Assembly: GCF_001429605.1 (NCBI RefSeq)
Contig: NZ_LMSS01000007.1
Coordinates: 1-64,000 of the forward strand
Length of the DNA: 64,000 nucleotides
Origin: Phycicoccus sp. Soil802
Lineage (GTDB): Bacteria; Actinomycetota; Actinomycetes; Actinomycetales; Dermatophilaceae
Reading direction: 5' to 3'
The position numbers and the translations under genes were made by a program. This document shows, in pieces, positions 22,180-31,333 of the stretch. A model generated the notes under the pieces. That model was not told the origin of the DNA and ran no database searches. It was given only the letters and a program-made list of their open reading frames with translations. The stretch's first letter is position 1. Each line of letters starts with the position of its first letter.

Positions 22180-24369
22180 CTAGTCGTCGGAATCTGTTGC
22201 AGCAGAACGGGTTTCGAGCACAGATTCGACATCCTCACCGCTGATGAGGGCCAGCACCTGCGCGCCGTAGAGCCCGAGCTTGCGCGCCCCGACGCCGGAG
22301 ATCTGGGCCAGCTCGCCCTCGGAACCCGGCTCGCGCTCGGCGATCACCGTGAGCGTGGCGTCGGTGAAGACGACGTAGGCCGGCACGCTCGTCTCCCGCG
22401 CGACGGCCAGCCGCCAGGCCCGCAGCCGCTCGAAGGTGGCCTCGGAGTAGGTCGGCGGACAGGTGTCGCAGCGACCGGTCTTGCGCTGCGCCGCGGTGGT
22501 CAGCTCGGTGCCGCACGAGCGGCAGTGCGCGGGGAGCGCCGGCTTGAGGGCCTTGCCCCGGCCGCCCTTGCCTGCTCCGACCTTCGCCGACCCCTTGGGC
22601 TGCGAGCGAGCGCCGTCGCCGAGGATGCTCGCCGCGCCGTCCAGGAACCGCGACGGCCGGCGGCTGGCCCGGGCCCCGGGAGTGCGGGCGCCGGACCACG
22701 ACAGCCGCAGCTCGCGCCGCGCCCGGGTGACGCCGACGTACATGAGACGGCGCTCCTCCTCGATGGCCTCGGGGGTCTCGGCCATCATGATCGGCAAGTA
22801 GCCGTCGGAGACCCCGGCGAGGAACACGACGTCCCACTCCAGTCCCTTCGCGGCGTGCAGCGAGGCGAGCGTGACGCCCTGGACGGCGGGCGCGTGCTGG
22901 GCCGAGGCCCGCTCGTCCAGCTCGCGGATGAAGTCGGGCAGCCGGGCCTCGGGACTGGTCACGACCAGGTCGTCGGAGAGCGCGGCGAGGGCACTGAGCG
23001 ACTCCCAGCGCTCCCGACCGGCGCCTCCTGAGCTCGGCGCCTCGCGGGTCCAACCGGCGCCGAGCAGGACGTCGCGCACGAGCTCGGGCAGCGGCTTGGA
23101 GGCGTCATCGGACCGGGCCGCACCACGAAGCAGCAGGATCGCGTCCCGCACCTCGCGCCGGGAGAAGAACCGCTCCCCGCCTCGCACGAGGTAGGGCACA
23201 CCCTGGTCGGCCAGCGCGGACTCGAACGCCTCGGACTGGCCGTTGGTGCGGAACAGGATGGCGATCTCGGCAGGAGACACCCCGTCGGCGACCCGCTTGG
23301 CGACCTCCGCGGCGATCGCGGCGGCCTCGGCCGGGTCGTCCGGGTGAGCGGTGAGGACCGGGGTCGGCCCGTCCTGCCCCTGGGCCTGGAGCACCACCGC
23401 ATTGCTGCGCATCGCCCCAGACGGCCCGCGCACGACGAGGTTCGCGAGCCCCACCACCTGCGGTGTCGAGCGGTAGTTGCGCACCAGCCTGACCACCTCG
23501 GCCTTGGGGTGCCGGGTCTGGAACTCGAGCAGGTGACGGGGGCTGGCGCCGGTGAACGAGTAGATCGTCTGGGCCGGGTCACCGACCACGCAGAGGTCGT
23601 CGCGCTCCCCCACCCACAGGTCGAGCAGCCGCTGCTGGAGCGCGTTGACGTCCTGGTACTCGTCGACGACGAAGTGGCGGTACTGCGAGCGCACCGCCCG
23701 CGCGATGTCGTCGCGCTCGGCGAGGATCCCGACGGTCAGCAGCAGCACGTCCTCGAAGTCGATGACCCCACGCTGGGTCTTGACCTGCTCGTAGGCCTCG
23801 AGCACCCGCGCCATCGCGGTGGCGTCGAGGCCGGGCGGCTCGCGGCGCGCGGCGCGCGCCCCCGCGGCATACGTCTCAGGGGTGAGCATCGACACCTTGG
23901 CCCACTCCACCTCGGCGGCCAGGTCACGGATGGCGGTGCGGTCGCGCGCGAGGTCGAGCCGCAGCGACGCAGCGGCCTGGGCGACCGCAGCGGCCTTCTG
24001 GCTCATCACCTCGGGGGCGGCGCCGCCGATCGCCTGCGGCCAGAAGTAGTGCAGCTGCCGCAGGGCCGCGGCGTGGAAGGTGCGCGCCTGCACCCCGGCG
24101 ACGCCGAGGGTGCGCAGCCGGGTGCGCATCTCACCGGCAGCTCGGGCGGTGAACGTGACGGCCAGGACGCGTTGGCCCTGGTAGGCGCCGGAGTGGACGC
24201 CGTAGGCGATCCGGTGCGTGATCGCCCGGGTCTTGCCCGTGCCGGCGCCGGCGAGCACGACCATGGGTCCCAAGGGGTGCGCCGCGACCTCGCGCTGCTC
24301 GGGGTCGAGGGCGGCGAGGATGTCGTCGGCGGAGGAGTGCACGGGTATGCCGTGGGGCTGGGTGGGCAT
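22180..24369 (-). CDS. uvrD2: UvrD2-type SF1 DNA helicase with zinc finger and HRDC domain
   Basis: 729 aa. SF1 motifs: AGAGTGKTRAI (Walker A), VDEYQDVN (Walker B), GDPAQTIYSFTGA, SLHAAKGLEWDVV and VGVTRARREL. The C-terminal part has a tetracysteine motif (CRSCG ... CDTCPP) linking to an HRDC domain (ISGVGARKLGLYG), the signature of UvrD2, an essential or near-essential helicase in mycobacteria. It is 3'-5' and probably works in repair and genome stability. The N-terminal Gly-Ile-Pro uses the rare ATA codon inside a GTATGCCG octamer. Confidence 0.94.
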   Translation of the reverse strand: MPTQPHGIPVHSSADDILAALDPEQREVAAHPLGPMVVLAGAGTGKTRAITHRIAYGVHSGAYQGQRVLAVTFTARAAGEMRTRLRTLGVAGVQARTFHAAALRQLHYFWPQAIGGAAPEVMSQKAAAVAQAAASLRLDLARDRTAIRDLAAEVEWAKVSMLTPETYAAGARAARREPPGLDATAMARVLEAYEQVKTQRGVIDFEDVLLLTVGILAERDDIARAVRSQYRHFVVDEYQDVNALQQRLLDLWVGERDDLCVVGDPAQTIYSFTGASPRHLLEFQTRHPKAEVVRLVRNYRSTPQVVGLANLVVRGPSGAMRSNAVVLQAQGQDGPTPVLTAHPDDPAEAAAIAAEVAKRVADGVSPAEIAILFRTNGQSEAFESALADQGVPYLVRGGERFFSRREVRDAILLLRGAARSDDASKPLPELVRDVLLGAGWTREAPSSGGAGRERWESLSALAALSDDLVVTSPEARLPDFIRELDERASAQHAPAVQGVTLASLHAAKGLEWDVVFLAGVSDGYLPIMMAETPEAIEEERRLMYVGVTRARRELRLSWSGARTPGARASRRPSRFLDGAASILGDGARSQPKGSAKVGAGKGGRGKALKPALPAHCRSCGTELTTAAQRKTGRCDTCPPTYSEATFERLRAWRLAVARETSVPAYVVFTDATLTVIAEREPGSEGELAQISGVGARKLGLYGAQVLALISGEDVESVLETRSAATDSDD

Positions 24370-24403
24370 CGCCGAGATCCTGTCATGGGCGACTGACGGC
24401 GGG

Positions 24404-24871
24404 TTACTGGACCAGCCCGTAGACCCGGGTCACCCGCAGGCGCAGGATGCGACGACCGTCCTTCACCATCGCCCGGCGGTAGTCGTCCCAGTCGGGGTGG
24501 TCCTCGCCACGGATGGTCCGGTAGAGCTCGACCAGCTCGTCGACCACCTCGTCGTCCTCGGCCCCGGCGACCGGTGAGAACTCGGCGTCACCCTCGAGCA
24601 CGGCATACGACCACCCCTCCGGCGAGGTGACCATGAGCGAGCCCCTCGGGTCGCGCAGGAGGTTCGCCACCTTGGCCCGGCCGTCGACGACCGACACCCG
24701 CACCGTGGGGGTGGCCGGGTCGCTGCGGTCGAGGGCGAAGTTGACCATCGAGAGCTGGGGCCGGCCGTCGCGCTTGAGCGCCGCGAGCGCGCCGAGGTTA
24801 CGGCCGGCGGCCAGGGCGAGCAGGGCTGGGTCGAACGCGGGGGTTTGTCCGGATGCTGCAGTGGAGGCCAT
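24404..24871 (-). CDS. PPOX-class split-barrel flavin/F420-dependent oxidoreductase
   Basis: 155 aa. A pyridoxamine-phosphate-oxidase-like fold is indicated by LGALAALKRDGRPQLSMVNF near the N-terminus, RVSVVDGRAKVANLLRDPR and the end DGRRILRLRVTRVYG. This matches the small actinobacterial group annotated as F420-dependent TIGR03618-like enzymes. The cofactor (F420, FMN or heme) cannot be read from sequence. It is divergent from mrx1. Confidence 0.85.
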   Translation of the reverse strand: MASTAASGQTPAFDPALLALAAGRNLGALAALKRDGRPQLSMVNFALDRSDPATPTVRVSVVDGRAKVANLLRDPRGSLMVTSPEGWSYAVLEGDAEFSPVAGAEDDEVVDELVELYRTIRGEDHPDWDDYRRAMVKDGRRILRLRVTRVYGLVQ

Positions 24872-24970
24872 GGGACAATCATGGTCACAGAGGTCACACC
24901 CCGGCGCGGAAGAACGCGGGCCGGACCGTGGTTACATGGCTAGACAGTCTCCGACCCCCTGAAAGAGATC

Positions 24971-25240
24971 ATGAGCGCCAGCGCCCTGAAGCACCCCGTC
25001 CCCGGTTCCGTGACCATGTTCAGCACCTCGTGGTGCGGCTACTGCAACCGTCTCAAGGCCCAGATGGGGCGCGAAGGCATCGCCTTCACCGAGGTGAACA
25101 TCGAGGACGTGCCGGAGGCCGTGAAGTTCGTCATGGACGCCAACGACGGCAACCAGACCGTCCCCACGCTGCTCTTCCCGGACGGCTCGTCGGCGACCAA
25201 CCCCTCGATCAACGAGGTCAAGAAGCGCCTCGCCTCCTGA
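24971..25240 (+). CDS. mrx1: Mycoredoxin (mycothiol-dependent glutaredoxin)
   Basis: 89 aa glutaredoxin fold with the mycoredoxin active site WCGYC (residues about 21-25), the cis-Pro segment TVPTLLFPDG and conserved INEVKKRL end. Mycoredoxin-1 reduces mycothiol mixed disulfides in actinobacteria. It is next to uvrD2 as in Rv3198A. ATG 24971 has an AAGAG-like Shine-Dalgarno a few bases upstream. Confidence 0.94.
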   Translation: MSASALKHPVPGSVTMFSTSWCGYCNRLKAQMGREGIAFTEVNIEDVPEAVKFVMDANDGNQTVPTLLFPDGSSATNPSINEVKKRLAS

Positions 25241-25261
25241 TCGGGAGCACCCGGACACCCA

Positions 25262-25290
25262 CGAGACCCCGGCCACCGGCCGGGGTCTCG
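25262..25290. terminator. Bidirectional terminator between mrx1 and nudC
   Basis: CGAGACCCCGGCC and GGCCGGGGTCTCG pair perfectly (13 bp) around ACC, between the convergent mrx1 and nudC stops. Confidence 0.75.
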
Positions 25291-25316
25291 TCATGCCCGG
25301 CTCGCTTGCCGCGTCC

Positions 25317-26294
25317 TCAGTCGGGAGCGACCTCGGCCAGGTCGTGGCCGAGCCAGCGCTCGATCAGCCGGCGGGCGATGGACAGGCGGGTGGAGGGGCT
25401 GACCTCTCCCGCCGCGAGGATCTCGCGGTACTCCTCGCGGGTGAACCACCGGGCCTCGGCGATCTCGGCCTCCTGCAGCCGGAGCTCGTCGCCGGTCGCC
25501 CTGGCGGTGAAGCCGACCATGAGCGAGTTCGGGAACGGCCACGGCTGGTCACCGAGGTACTCCACGTCGTGGACCTGCAGGCCCACCTCCTCGTGGACCT
25601 CCCGGGCGACCGCCGCCGCGAGGCTCTCCCCCGGCTCGAGGAAGCCCGCGAGCACCGAGAAGCGACCCGTGCCCCAGCCCGCCCCTCGGGCGAGCAGCAA
25701 CCGGTCGCGGTCGTCGACGACGGACATGATCACGGCCACGTCGGTCCGCGGGTAGTGCTCGCTGCCGTCCCGGTCACACCGGCGCAGCCAGCCCCCTTGG
25801 ATCGGCTCGGTGGGAGCACCGCAGCGTGGGCAGTGGCCGTGGGTCGCATGCCAGTTCGCGAGCGCGAGTGCGGTCGCGAAGACCGTGGCGTCGCGGTCGG
25901 ACAGGTCGGCGCCGACCTGGCGCAGCCCGCGCAGCCGCTCCCAGACGCCGCCGTCCGGCGCCTCCACCTCGGGTGCCGGGCGCGCCACGGCGAGGTATGC
26001 CGTGCCGTCGCCGTCCTGCCCGAGGAACAGGACCAGCGCATCGGCATCGGTGGGGACCGGCGCCCGCAGGTCCAGGGCCGGCGCGGTGCCCGCGCCGTCG
26101 TCGTCCGGCCGGTCTCCGTCGTCGGCGTGGCCCAGGAGCACCGGGACCTTGTCGCCGTGGACCTCCAGGACCCGGGTCGAGGGGTCGGCGAGCAGCCGGT
26201 CGAGCAGGTCCGGCTGCCCACGCAGCTCCGCGTGCCGGTCGAGACCGGGCCGGGCGAGCGCGAGATTCGGGAGAGTTTCGGTCAGGAGGCCCAC
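25317..26294 (-). CDS. nudC: NADH pyrophosphatase NudC
   Basis: 325 aa. Zinc-binding CPRCG with downstream C and H, then the NUDIX box GFLEPGESLAAAVAREVHEE and the NudC-specific DQPWPFPNSLMVGF. NudC cleaves NAD(H) to NMN(H) and AMP and removes NAD caps from RNA. The last zinc ligand appears to be His (SEHYPR), a common variation. It is at the same place as Rv3199c. Confidence 0.94.
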   Translation of the reverse strand: MGLLTETLPNLALARPGLDRHAELRGQPDLLDRLLADPSTRVLEVHGDKVPVLLGHADDGDRPDDDGAGTAPALDLRAPVPTDADALVLFLGQDGDGTAYLAVARPAPEVEAPDGGVWERLRGLRQVGADLSDRDATVFATALALANWHATHGHCPRCGAPTEPIQGGWLRRCDRDGSEHYPRTDVAVIMSVVDDRDRLLLARGAGWGTGRFSVLAGFLEPGESLAAAVAREVHEEVGLQVHDVEYLGDQPWPFPNSLMVGFTARATGDELRLQEAEIAEARWFTREEYREILAAGEVSPSTRLSIARRLIERWLGHDLAEVAPD

Positions 26295-26335
26295 ACCTCC
26301 ACCCTAGGCGCGCCCGCACGGCATACGGTGACCGT

Positions 26336-27859
26336 GTGGACCGCAGCCCCCTCTTCCTCGCAGCGCTCGCGAGCGCTGCCGTGCCGGGGCTCGACCCGGC
26401 CAGCGTCGAGGCGCTCCCCGGCACGTCCGACCACGGTGACCAGGCCTACGGCTACGACGTCGCCTTCGTGCAGGACACCCAGCACCGGCGCTGGGTGGTG
26501 CGGGTGCCGCGCAGCCAGGCAGCAGCCGCCCAGATGGAGTCCACCTTCGGACTGCTCGTGCTGCTGGCGCGGCGGCTCCCGTTCGGTGTGCCGACCCCGA
26601 AGGGCTTCGCCGCGCTCAAGGAGGGCGGCCGGGCCGCGATCTATCCCTACCTGCCCGGACAGAACGTCGACTTCGCGCAGCTGCCACCCGGGCCGGGCCT
26701 GGCCGCGGAGCTCGGGCGGTCGATCGCCGCGCTGCACAACGCCGACCACGGCCTGTTCGACGAGGCCGGGCTGCCGGCCTACGACGCCGACACCTACCGC
26801 ACCCGACGGCTCAGTGAGCTCGACCGCGCGGCGGCCACGGGGCACGTGCCGACCGGCCTCCTCGCGCGCTGGGAGAAGCTGTTGGAGGACGTGACGCTCT
26901 GGCGGTTCGCGCCGACCCCGACGCACGGCGACCTGACCGGCGACCAGGTGCTGGTGGTGTTCGACGACGACGACGATGCTGCGAGCGGCCGCGTCAAAGC
27001 GTTCACCGGGTGGGAGGACGCCAAGGTCGCTGACCCCGCTGACGACTTCTTCGCCCTGGTCACGCAGACCGCGCCGAGGGCCCTGGAGACCCTGATGGAG
27101 GCCTACGCGCACGCCCGCGCCGAGCGCCCCGACTCCCACCTGCTCACCCGGGCCCGGCTCTCGGCCGAGATGCGCACGCTCTCGCAGCTGATGTCCGCCG
27201 TCTCGGGCGGCGACCGACTCCAGGTCGAGCGACTCGCCTCGGCCCTGCGTCGCCTCGACGACCGCGTGCACGCCGAGGAGGAGGCCGCCAACGACTACCG
27301 GCGGGCCGGCAGCGGCCCGACCACGAGCAGCCCGGTGCTGGTGCCCCCCGTCCTCGCGGACGCCGAGGACGACGACGAGGACGATGTCGAGGTGATGTTC
27401 GGCCGGACGGCCGACCCCGACGACAACAGCGACACCGACGACAGCGGCGACAGAGACGCCAGCGACAGCGACAGCGACGCGGTGTCACCGGGCCGGGTCG
27501 GCCACGCCGAGTTCGAGGGCGAGCTCGAGGGCGAGCTGGAGGGTGAGTTCGAGGGCGAGCTGGAGGCTGAGTTCGAGGGCGAGCTGGAGGGTGAGTTCGA
27601 GGGCGAGCTCGAGGATGAGCTCGAGACCCAGGGACAGCTCGCGGGCGAGGGCGAGCTCGACACCGAGGACCAGCCGGCGGCCGGGTCCGAGACCGAAGCC
27701 GGGTCCGAGACCGAAGCCGGCTCCGATGCCGAGCCCGAGACCGGGTCAAACCACGACGTCACGGCGGAGCTCGACGTCAGCTCGCTGCGCCGTCCCGAGG
27801 TCATCGAGGGCGACGACCCGGGCCCGGAGTTCGAGCCCGGCTACCACCCGCGCACCTAG
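26336..27859 (+). CDS. Macrolide phosphotransferase-like kinase with long acidic repeat tail
   Basis: 507 aa from GTG 26336. Residues 1-330 form an APH/MPH-like kinase: WVVRVPRS with the ATP-binding residue, IYPYLPGQNVDF hinge, THGDLTGDQVLVV catalytic loop and FTGWEDAKVADPADDF in the DFG position. The remaining ~175 residues are extremely acidic (Asp/Ser runs, then EFEGELEG repeats) and probably disordered. Kinase-only family members are about 300 aa, so the tail is an addition. Location near whiB7 would fit intrinsic macrolide resistance, but no substrate is proven. Confidence 0.78.
   Translation: MDRSPLFLAALASAAVPGLDPASVEALPGTSDHGDQAYGYDVAFVQDTQHRRWVVRVPRSQAAAAQMESTFGLLVLLARRLPFGVPTPKGFAALKEGGRAAIYPYLPGQNVDFAQLPPGPGLAAELGRSIAALHNADHGLFDEAGLPAYDADTYRTRRLSELDRAAATGHVPTGLLARWEKLLEDVTLWRFAPTPTHGDLTGDQVLVVFDDDDDAASGRVKAFTGWEDAKVADPADDFFALVTQTAPRALETLMEAYAHARAERPDSHLLTRARLSAEMRTLSQLMSAVSGGDRLQVERLASALRRLDDRVHAEEEAANDYRRAGSGPTTSSPVLVPPVLADAEDDDEDDVEVMFGRTADPDDNSDTDDSGDRDASDSDSDAVSPGRVGHAEFEGELEGELEGEFEGELEAEFEGELEGEFEGELEDELETQGQLAGEGELDTEDQPAAGSETEAGSETEAGSDAEPETGSNHDVTAELDVSSLRRPEVIEGDDPGPEFEPGYHPRT
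27513..27630 (+). repeat. Tandem 12/24-base repeats coding EFEGELEG
   Basis: About ten imperfect 12-base units alternate GAGTTCGAGGGC and GAGCTGGAGGGT-like words, forming a 24-base higher-order repeat inside the kinase tail. A related pair of repeats coding GSETEA follows at about 27687-27722. The reading frame is kept throughout. Confidence 0.9.
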
Positions 27860-27904
27860 CCCCCGCACCAAGTCGCCGCACCACGTCGCCAGGCTTGACC
27901 CGGT

Positions 27905-30900
27905 CTAGGCGTCGGGGACGGTCCCCAGCAGCGCGGCGAGTGCCGCGTCGTCGGGGAGCTCGGGCCAGACCGTCTCGCCGGTGCCCGCGTAGTAGAACGC
28001 CGCGTCGACCTCGTCGAGGCCCAGACCACGCAGTCGGGCGAAGCCGACCCGGTAGGCCGCCAGCTGGAGGGCCCGCGACCGTGCGGACTCGCCGCTGGGC
28101 TTGGACCCGGTCTTCCAGTCGACGATCGTGAAACCACCTCCCGGGCGCGGGAACACCGCGTCGATCCGCCCGCGCACCGCGATCCCGTCGATGACGGTTT
28201 CGACCGCGATCTCGATCTCCGCGGGGGTGCGGTGGGCCCACTCGCTGGCGAGGAAGCGCTCCTTCATGAGGGGCAGGTCCGCGTCGTCGCCGGGGTCGTC
28301 GTCCGCGCTGCCCGGCAGGTCGAGGATGTCGACCATCGCCGCCTGCGCGTAGTGCTGCTCGACCCAGGCATGGAAGGCCGTGCCACGGCGAGCGGCGAGC
28401 GCGGGCGGTTCGGGCATCGGTCGGCGCAGGGCCGAGGCAAACCGCGCCGGGTCCTGGGCCAGGCTCACGACGGCGGAGGCCGACAGGTGGCGCGGCATGA
28501 GGACCGTGACGTCACCACGGTGCGCGAGCCTGCGGCGCTCCTCGAGGAGCAGGTCGAGCTCCTCCAGCACGGTCAGGGCGTCACCCGGCAGCGGGAACCT
28601 GCCCTGCTCCGCCAGCGCTGGCGCAGCGCCCGAGCCGTCCACCTGTCCGGCGACCGCGGCGCGCACCGCCTCGGCTCCTGCGGCCAGCGCAGCCCGACGG
28701 TGGGCCAGGGGATCTGCGGGCCACTGCACGCTGACAGCGGTCGCGGCGGTCGGGTTGACGGCCTCGGCAGGCTCTGCGGGGTCGGGGAGGTCTACCCAAT
28801 CGAGGCGGGTGACTGGCAGGGGTGGCTCGGCCTCGACGACCTCGAGCAGGAAGCGGGACGTCACCTTCGGCGTCTTGCCGTCGGTCCAGACCGGGGCGGA
28901 CAGCAGCATGTCCGACCTCGCCCGGGTGAACGCGACGTAGGCGAGGCGTCGCTCCTCGTCGATGCCGTGGTCGCCGCCGGCCCGCAGGAACCGCTCGACC
29001 CGGGTCTCCATGTCCTTCCAGTCGCCGGCACCCTCCCAGTCGAGCAGTGGCAGACCGTCACGGTCTCCCCGCAGGGCGTAGGGGATCCCCCCGTCGGAGA
29101 GGCCACCGATCCACCCGCGCTGCTTGGGGTCGGACATCGTCCACGCCTCGCCGTTCGAACGACTCGCGGCCGAGGCCAGCGCCGGGAACGAACCCTCGAC
29201 GAGCCCGGGGACGGCCACGGCGTCCCACTCCAGACCCTTCGCCGCATGGATCGTCAGGATCTGCACCGCGTCGGACGACGCCTCGATGTAGCCCTTGTCC
29301 AGCCCGCGCTCCTCCTTCAGGGCTGCGGCGAGCCAGGCCAGGAAGCCCCCGAGGTTGGGTCGGTCGGCGCTGACCGTGAAGGTCGCGGCGACGTCGGCGA
29401 AGGCGTCGAGGTGGGCTCGGGCTGCGGCTGGGGTGTAGCCCTCGCGGGCGAGCACCTCGATGTCGAGGCCGAGGGCGCGCTCGGCCTCCCCCACCAGGTC
29501 GGCCAGTGGCAGGGCGGACAACGAGCGCAGCCGGCGGATGGCCTGCTGCAGCCCTCGGAGCCGCCCCAGCCCCACGTCGCTGACCCGCTTGCCATCCCAG
29601 CTGGTCCAGCCCGGCCGAGGCGGGTCGTCGACCGCCTCGACGATGCTCACCCGGTCGGAGCTGTCCGGGGACTGGTCGCGCACCAGCCGGGCCGGGCCCG
29701 CGTCACCACTGCCGCTGCCGGCCGTTGCCGACCCGATGACCGCCCCTTCGGCATCGTCGTCGTCGTCCGGGGCCGACCGGTCGTCGATGCCCAGACGCAG
29801 GTCCTGCTGGTGACGGGCCCACGCCATCAGCCCGTCGAGGTCGGCCGCCCCCAGCCGGCAGAGCGGCCCGGTGAGCAGGCGCATGAGCTGGTCGCCGCGG
29901 CTGGGGTCGTGCACCACGTGGAGCAGGGCGGTGATGTCCTCGACCTCGGGCGTGAGGAGCAGCCCACCGAGCCCGACCACCTCGTAGGGCACGCCCTTCG
30001 TCTCGAGCGCGTCGATGAGTGGCGCGAACTGAGATCGCTTGCGGCACAGCACCGCAGCCGACTTCGCACCTGCCGCTCGTCGCTGCGCCAGCCAGTCGGC
30101 GACCAGCGCTGCCTCCTCACCGGCCGTCTCGACGCGCGCCGCCACGACCCGGCCCGGCCCGGCGCTCTCGCGGGCGACGAGCTGGTCGACCGGCACGGTC
30201 GAGCGCTCACGAAGCGGCTCGGCCACGGCGTTGGCGACGTCGAGCACGGCCTCGTCGTTGCGCCAGCTGGTGGCGAGCGGGAGCACGGGAGCCAGGCCCT
30301 CAGGTCCACCGAACGCCCGCCGGAACTCGCTGAGCGTGGTCGCACTGGCTCCCCGCCAGCCGTAGATCGACTGGTGCGGGTCACCGACCGCGGTGACCGG
30401 AGACGGCTCCCCCGGGGCCATGAACAACGACTGCAGCAGCTGGAGCTGGGCCGCCGAGGTGTCCTGGAACTCGTCGAGGAGCACGGCGCCGAACCGCTCA
30501 CGCTCGATCTTCCCGATGTCCTCGAACCCGATCGCCAGCTTGGCGGCCAGCGCCATCTGGTCGGCGAAGTCCATCGCGTCGCGGGTGCGCTTGAGGGTGA
30601 GGTAGCGCTCCACCATGGGCAGCACCCCCACGCGGGCCAGGAGCTGCTCGCGCATCTTCTTCACCTCGCCGGGCAGGTCCTTGCCCCGCGCGCCGACGTG
30701 CGGCGGAAGCGCGGCCAGCGAGCCCAGCACCCGCTCGAGGTAGGCCGCCACGTCACCGACCTCGACGAGGTGCTCGGCCATCTCGCCGGCCAGGTCGACG
30801 ACGGCTGCCGTGACCGTCGACTCCGCGAAGCGGACCTCGTCCATCGGGCCGTCGTACGCGGCCACGACCTCGGACGCGTACTGCCACGCAGCCGCCTCGG

Positions 30901-31333
30901 ACAGCAGCCGCGACTCCGACTCGTAGCCCAGCCGCAGCGCGTGCTCACGGACCAGCCGACCGGCATACGAGTGGTAGGTCGACACGGTCGGCGTGCCGCC
31001 GAGGACCTCGGCCCCGGTCTCGGCGTCGTCGGTGCGAGGGTGCCAGACATCGCGCTGCTGGAGCAGCCGGAGCCGCGCACCGATGCGTTCGGACAGCTCG
31101 GTCGCGGCCTTGCGGGTGAAGGTCAGGCCGAGGACCTGGTCGGGCTCGACGAAGCCGTTGGCGACGAGCCAGACCACCCGACCGGTCATCGTCTCGGTCT
31201 TGCCGGACCCGGCGCCGGCGACGACGAGCAGCGGAGACATCGGCGCCTCGATCACTCGCACCTGCTGTTCAGTGGGCGGCGGCTGACCGAGTGCGGCCGC
31301 GATCTCCGTGGCGGACAACAGGGAACGCGTCAT
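27905..31333 (-). CDS. adnB: AdnB helicase-nuclease subunit
   Basis: 1142 aa from ATG 31333, whose A is the last base of the adnA stop (TGATG). SF1 helicase motifs: VAGAGSGKTETM, VLLDEFQDTSAAQ, GDPHQSIYGWRGA, HAAKGLEWDAVAV and VAFTRARSDM. The C-terminal RecB-type nuclease has GRIDAVF and IVDWKTGSKPSG. AdnA-AdnB resect double-strand breaks in actinobacteria lacking or supplementing RecBCD. The frame is open far upstream inside adnA, but the coupled ATG and family length (about 1100 aa) fix the start. Confidence 0.94.
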   Translation of the reverse strand: MTRSLLSATEIAAALGQPPPTEQQVRVIEAPMSPLLVVAGAGSGKTETMTGRVVWLVANGFVEPDQVLGLTFTRKAATELSERIGARLRLLQQRDVWHPRTDDAETGAEVLGGTPTVSTYHSYAGRLVREHALRLGYESESRLLSEAAAWQYASEVVAAYDGPMDEVRFAESTVTAAVVDLAGEMAEHLVEVGDVAAYLERVLGSLAALPPHVGARGKDLPGEVKKMREQLLARVGVLPMVERYLTLKRTRDAMDFADQMALAAKLAIGFEDIGKIERERFGAVLLDEFQDTSAAQLQLLQSLFMAPGEPSPVTAVGDPHQSIYGWRGASATTLSEFRRAFGGPEGLAPVLPLATSWRNDEAVLDVANAVAEPLRERSTVPVDQLVARESAGPGRVVAARVETAGEEAALVADWLAQRRAAGAKSAAVLCRKRSQFAPLIDALETKGVPYEVVGLGGLLLTPEVEDITALLHVVHDPSRGDQLMRLLTGPLCRLGAADLDGLMAWARHQQDLRLGIDDRSAPDDDDDAEGAVIGSATAGSGSGDAGPARLVRDQSPDSSDRVSIVEAVDDPPRPGWTSWDGKRVSDVGLGRLRGLQQAIRRLRSLSALPLADLVGEAERALGLDIEVLAREGYTPAAARAHLDAFADVAATFTVSADRPNLGGFLAWLAAALKEERGLDKGYIEASSDAVQILTIHAAKGLEWDAVAVPGLVEGSFPALASAASRSNGEAWTMSDPKQRGWIGGLSDGGIPYALRGDRDGLPLLDWEGAGDWKDMETRVERFLRAGGDHGIDEERRLAYVAFTRARSDMLLSAPVWTDGKTPKVTSRFLLEVVEAEPPLPVTRLDWVDLPDPAEPAEAVNPTAATAVSVQWPADPLAHRRAALAAGAEAVRAAVAGQVDGSGAAPALAEQGRFPLPGDALTVLEELDLLLEERRRLAHRGDVTVLMPRHLSASAVVSLAQDPARFASALRRPMPEPPALAARRGTAFHAWVEQHYAQAAMVDILDLPGSADDDPGDDADLPLMKERFLASEWAHRTPAEIEIAVETVIDGIAVRGRIDAVFPRPGGGFTIVDWKTGSKPSGESARSRALQLAAYRVGFARLRGLGLDEVDAAFYYAGTGETVWPELPDDAALAALLGTVPDA

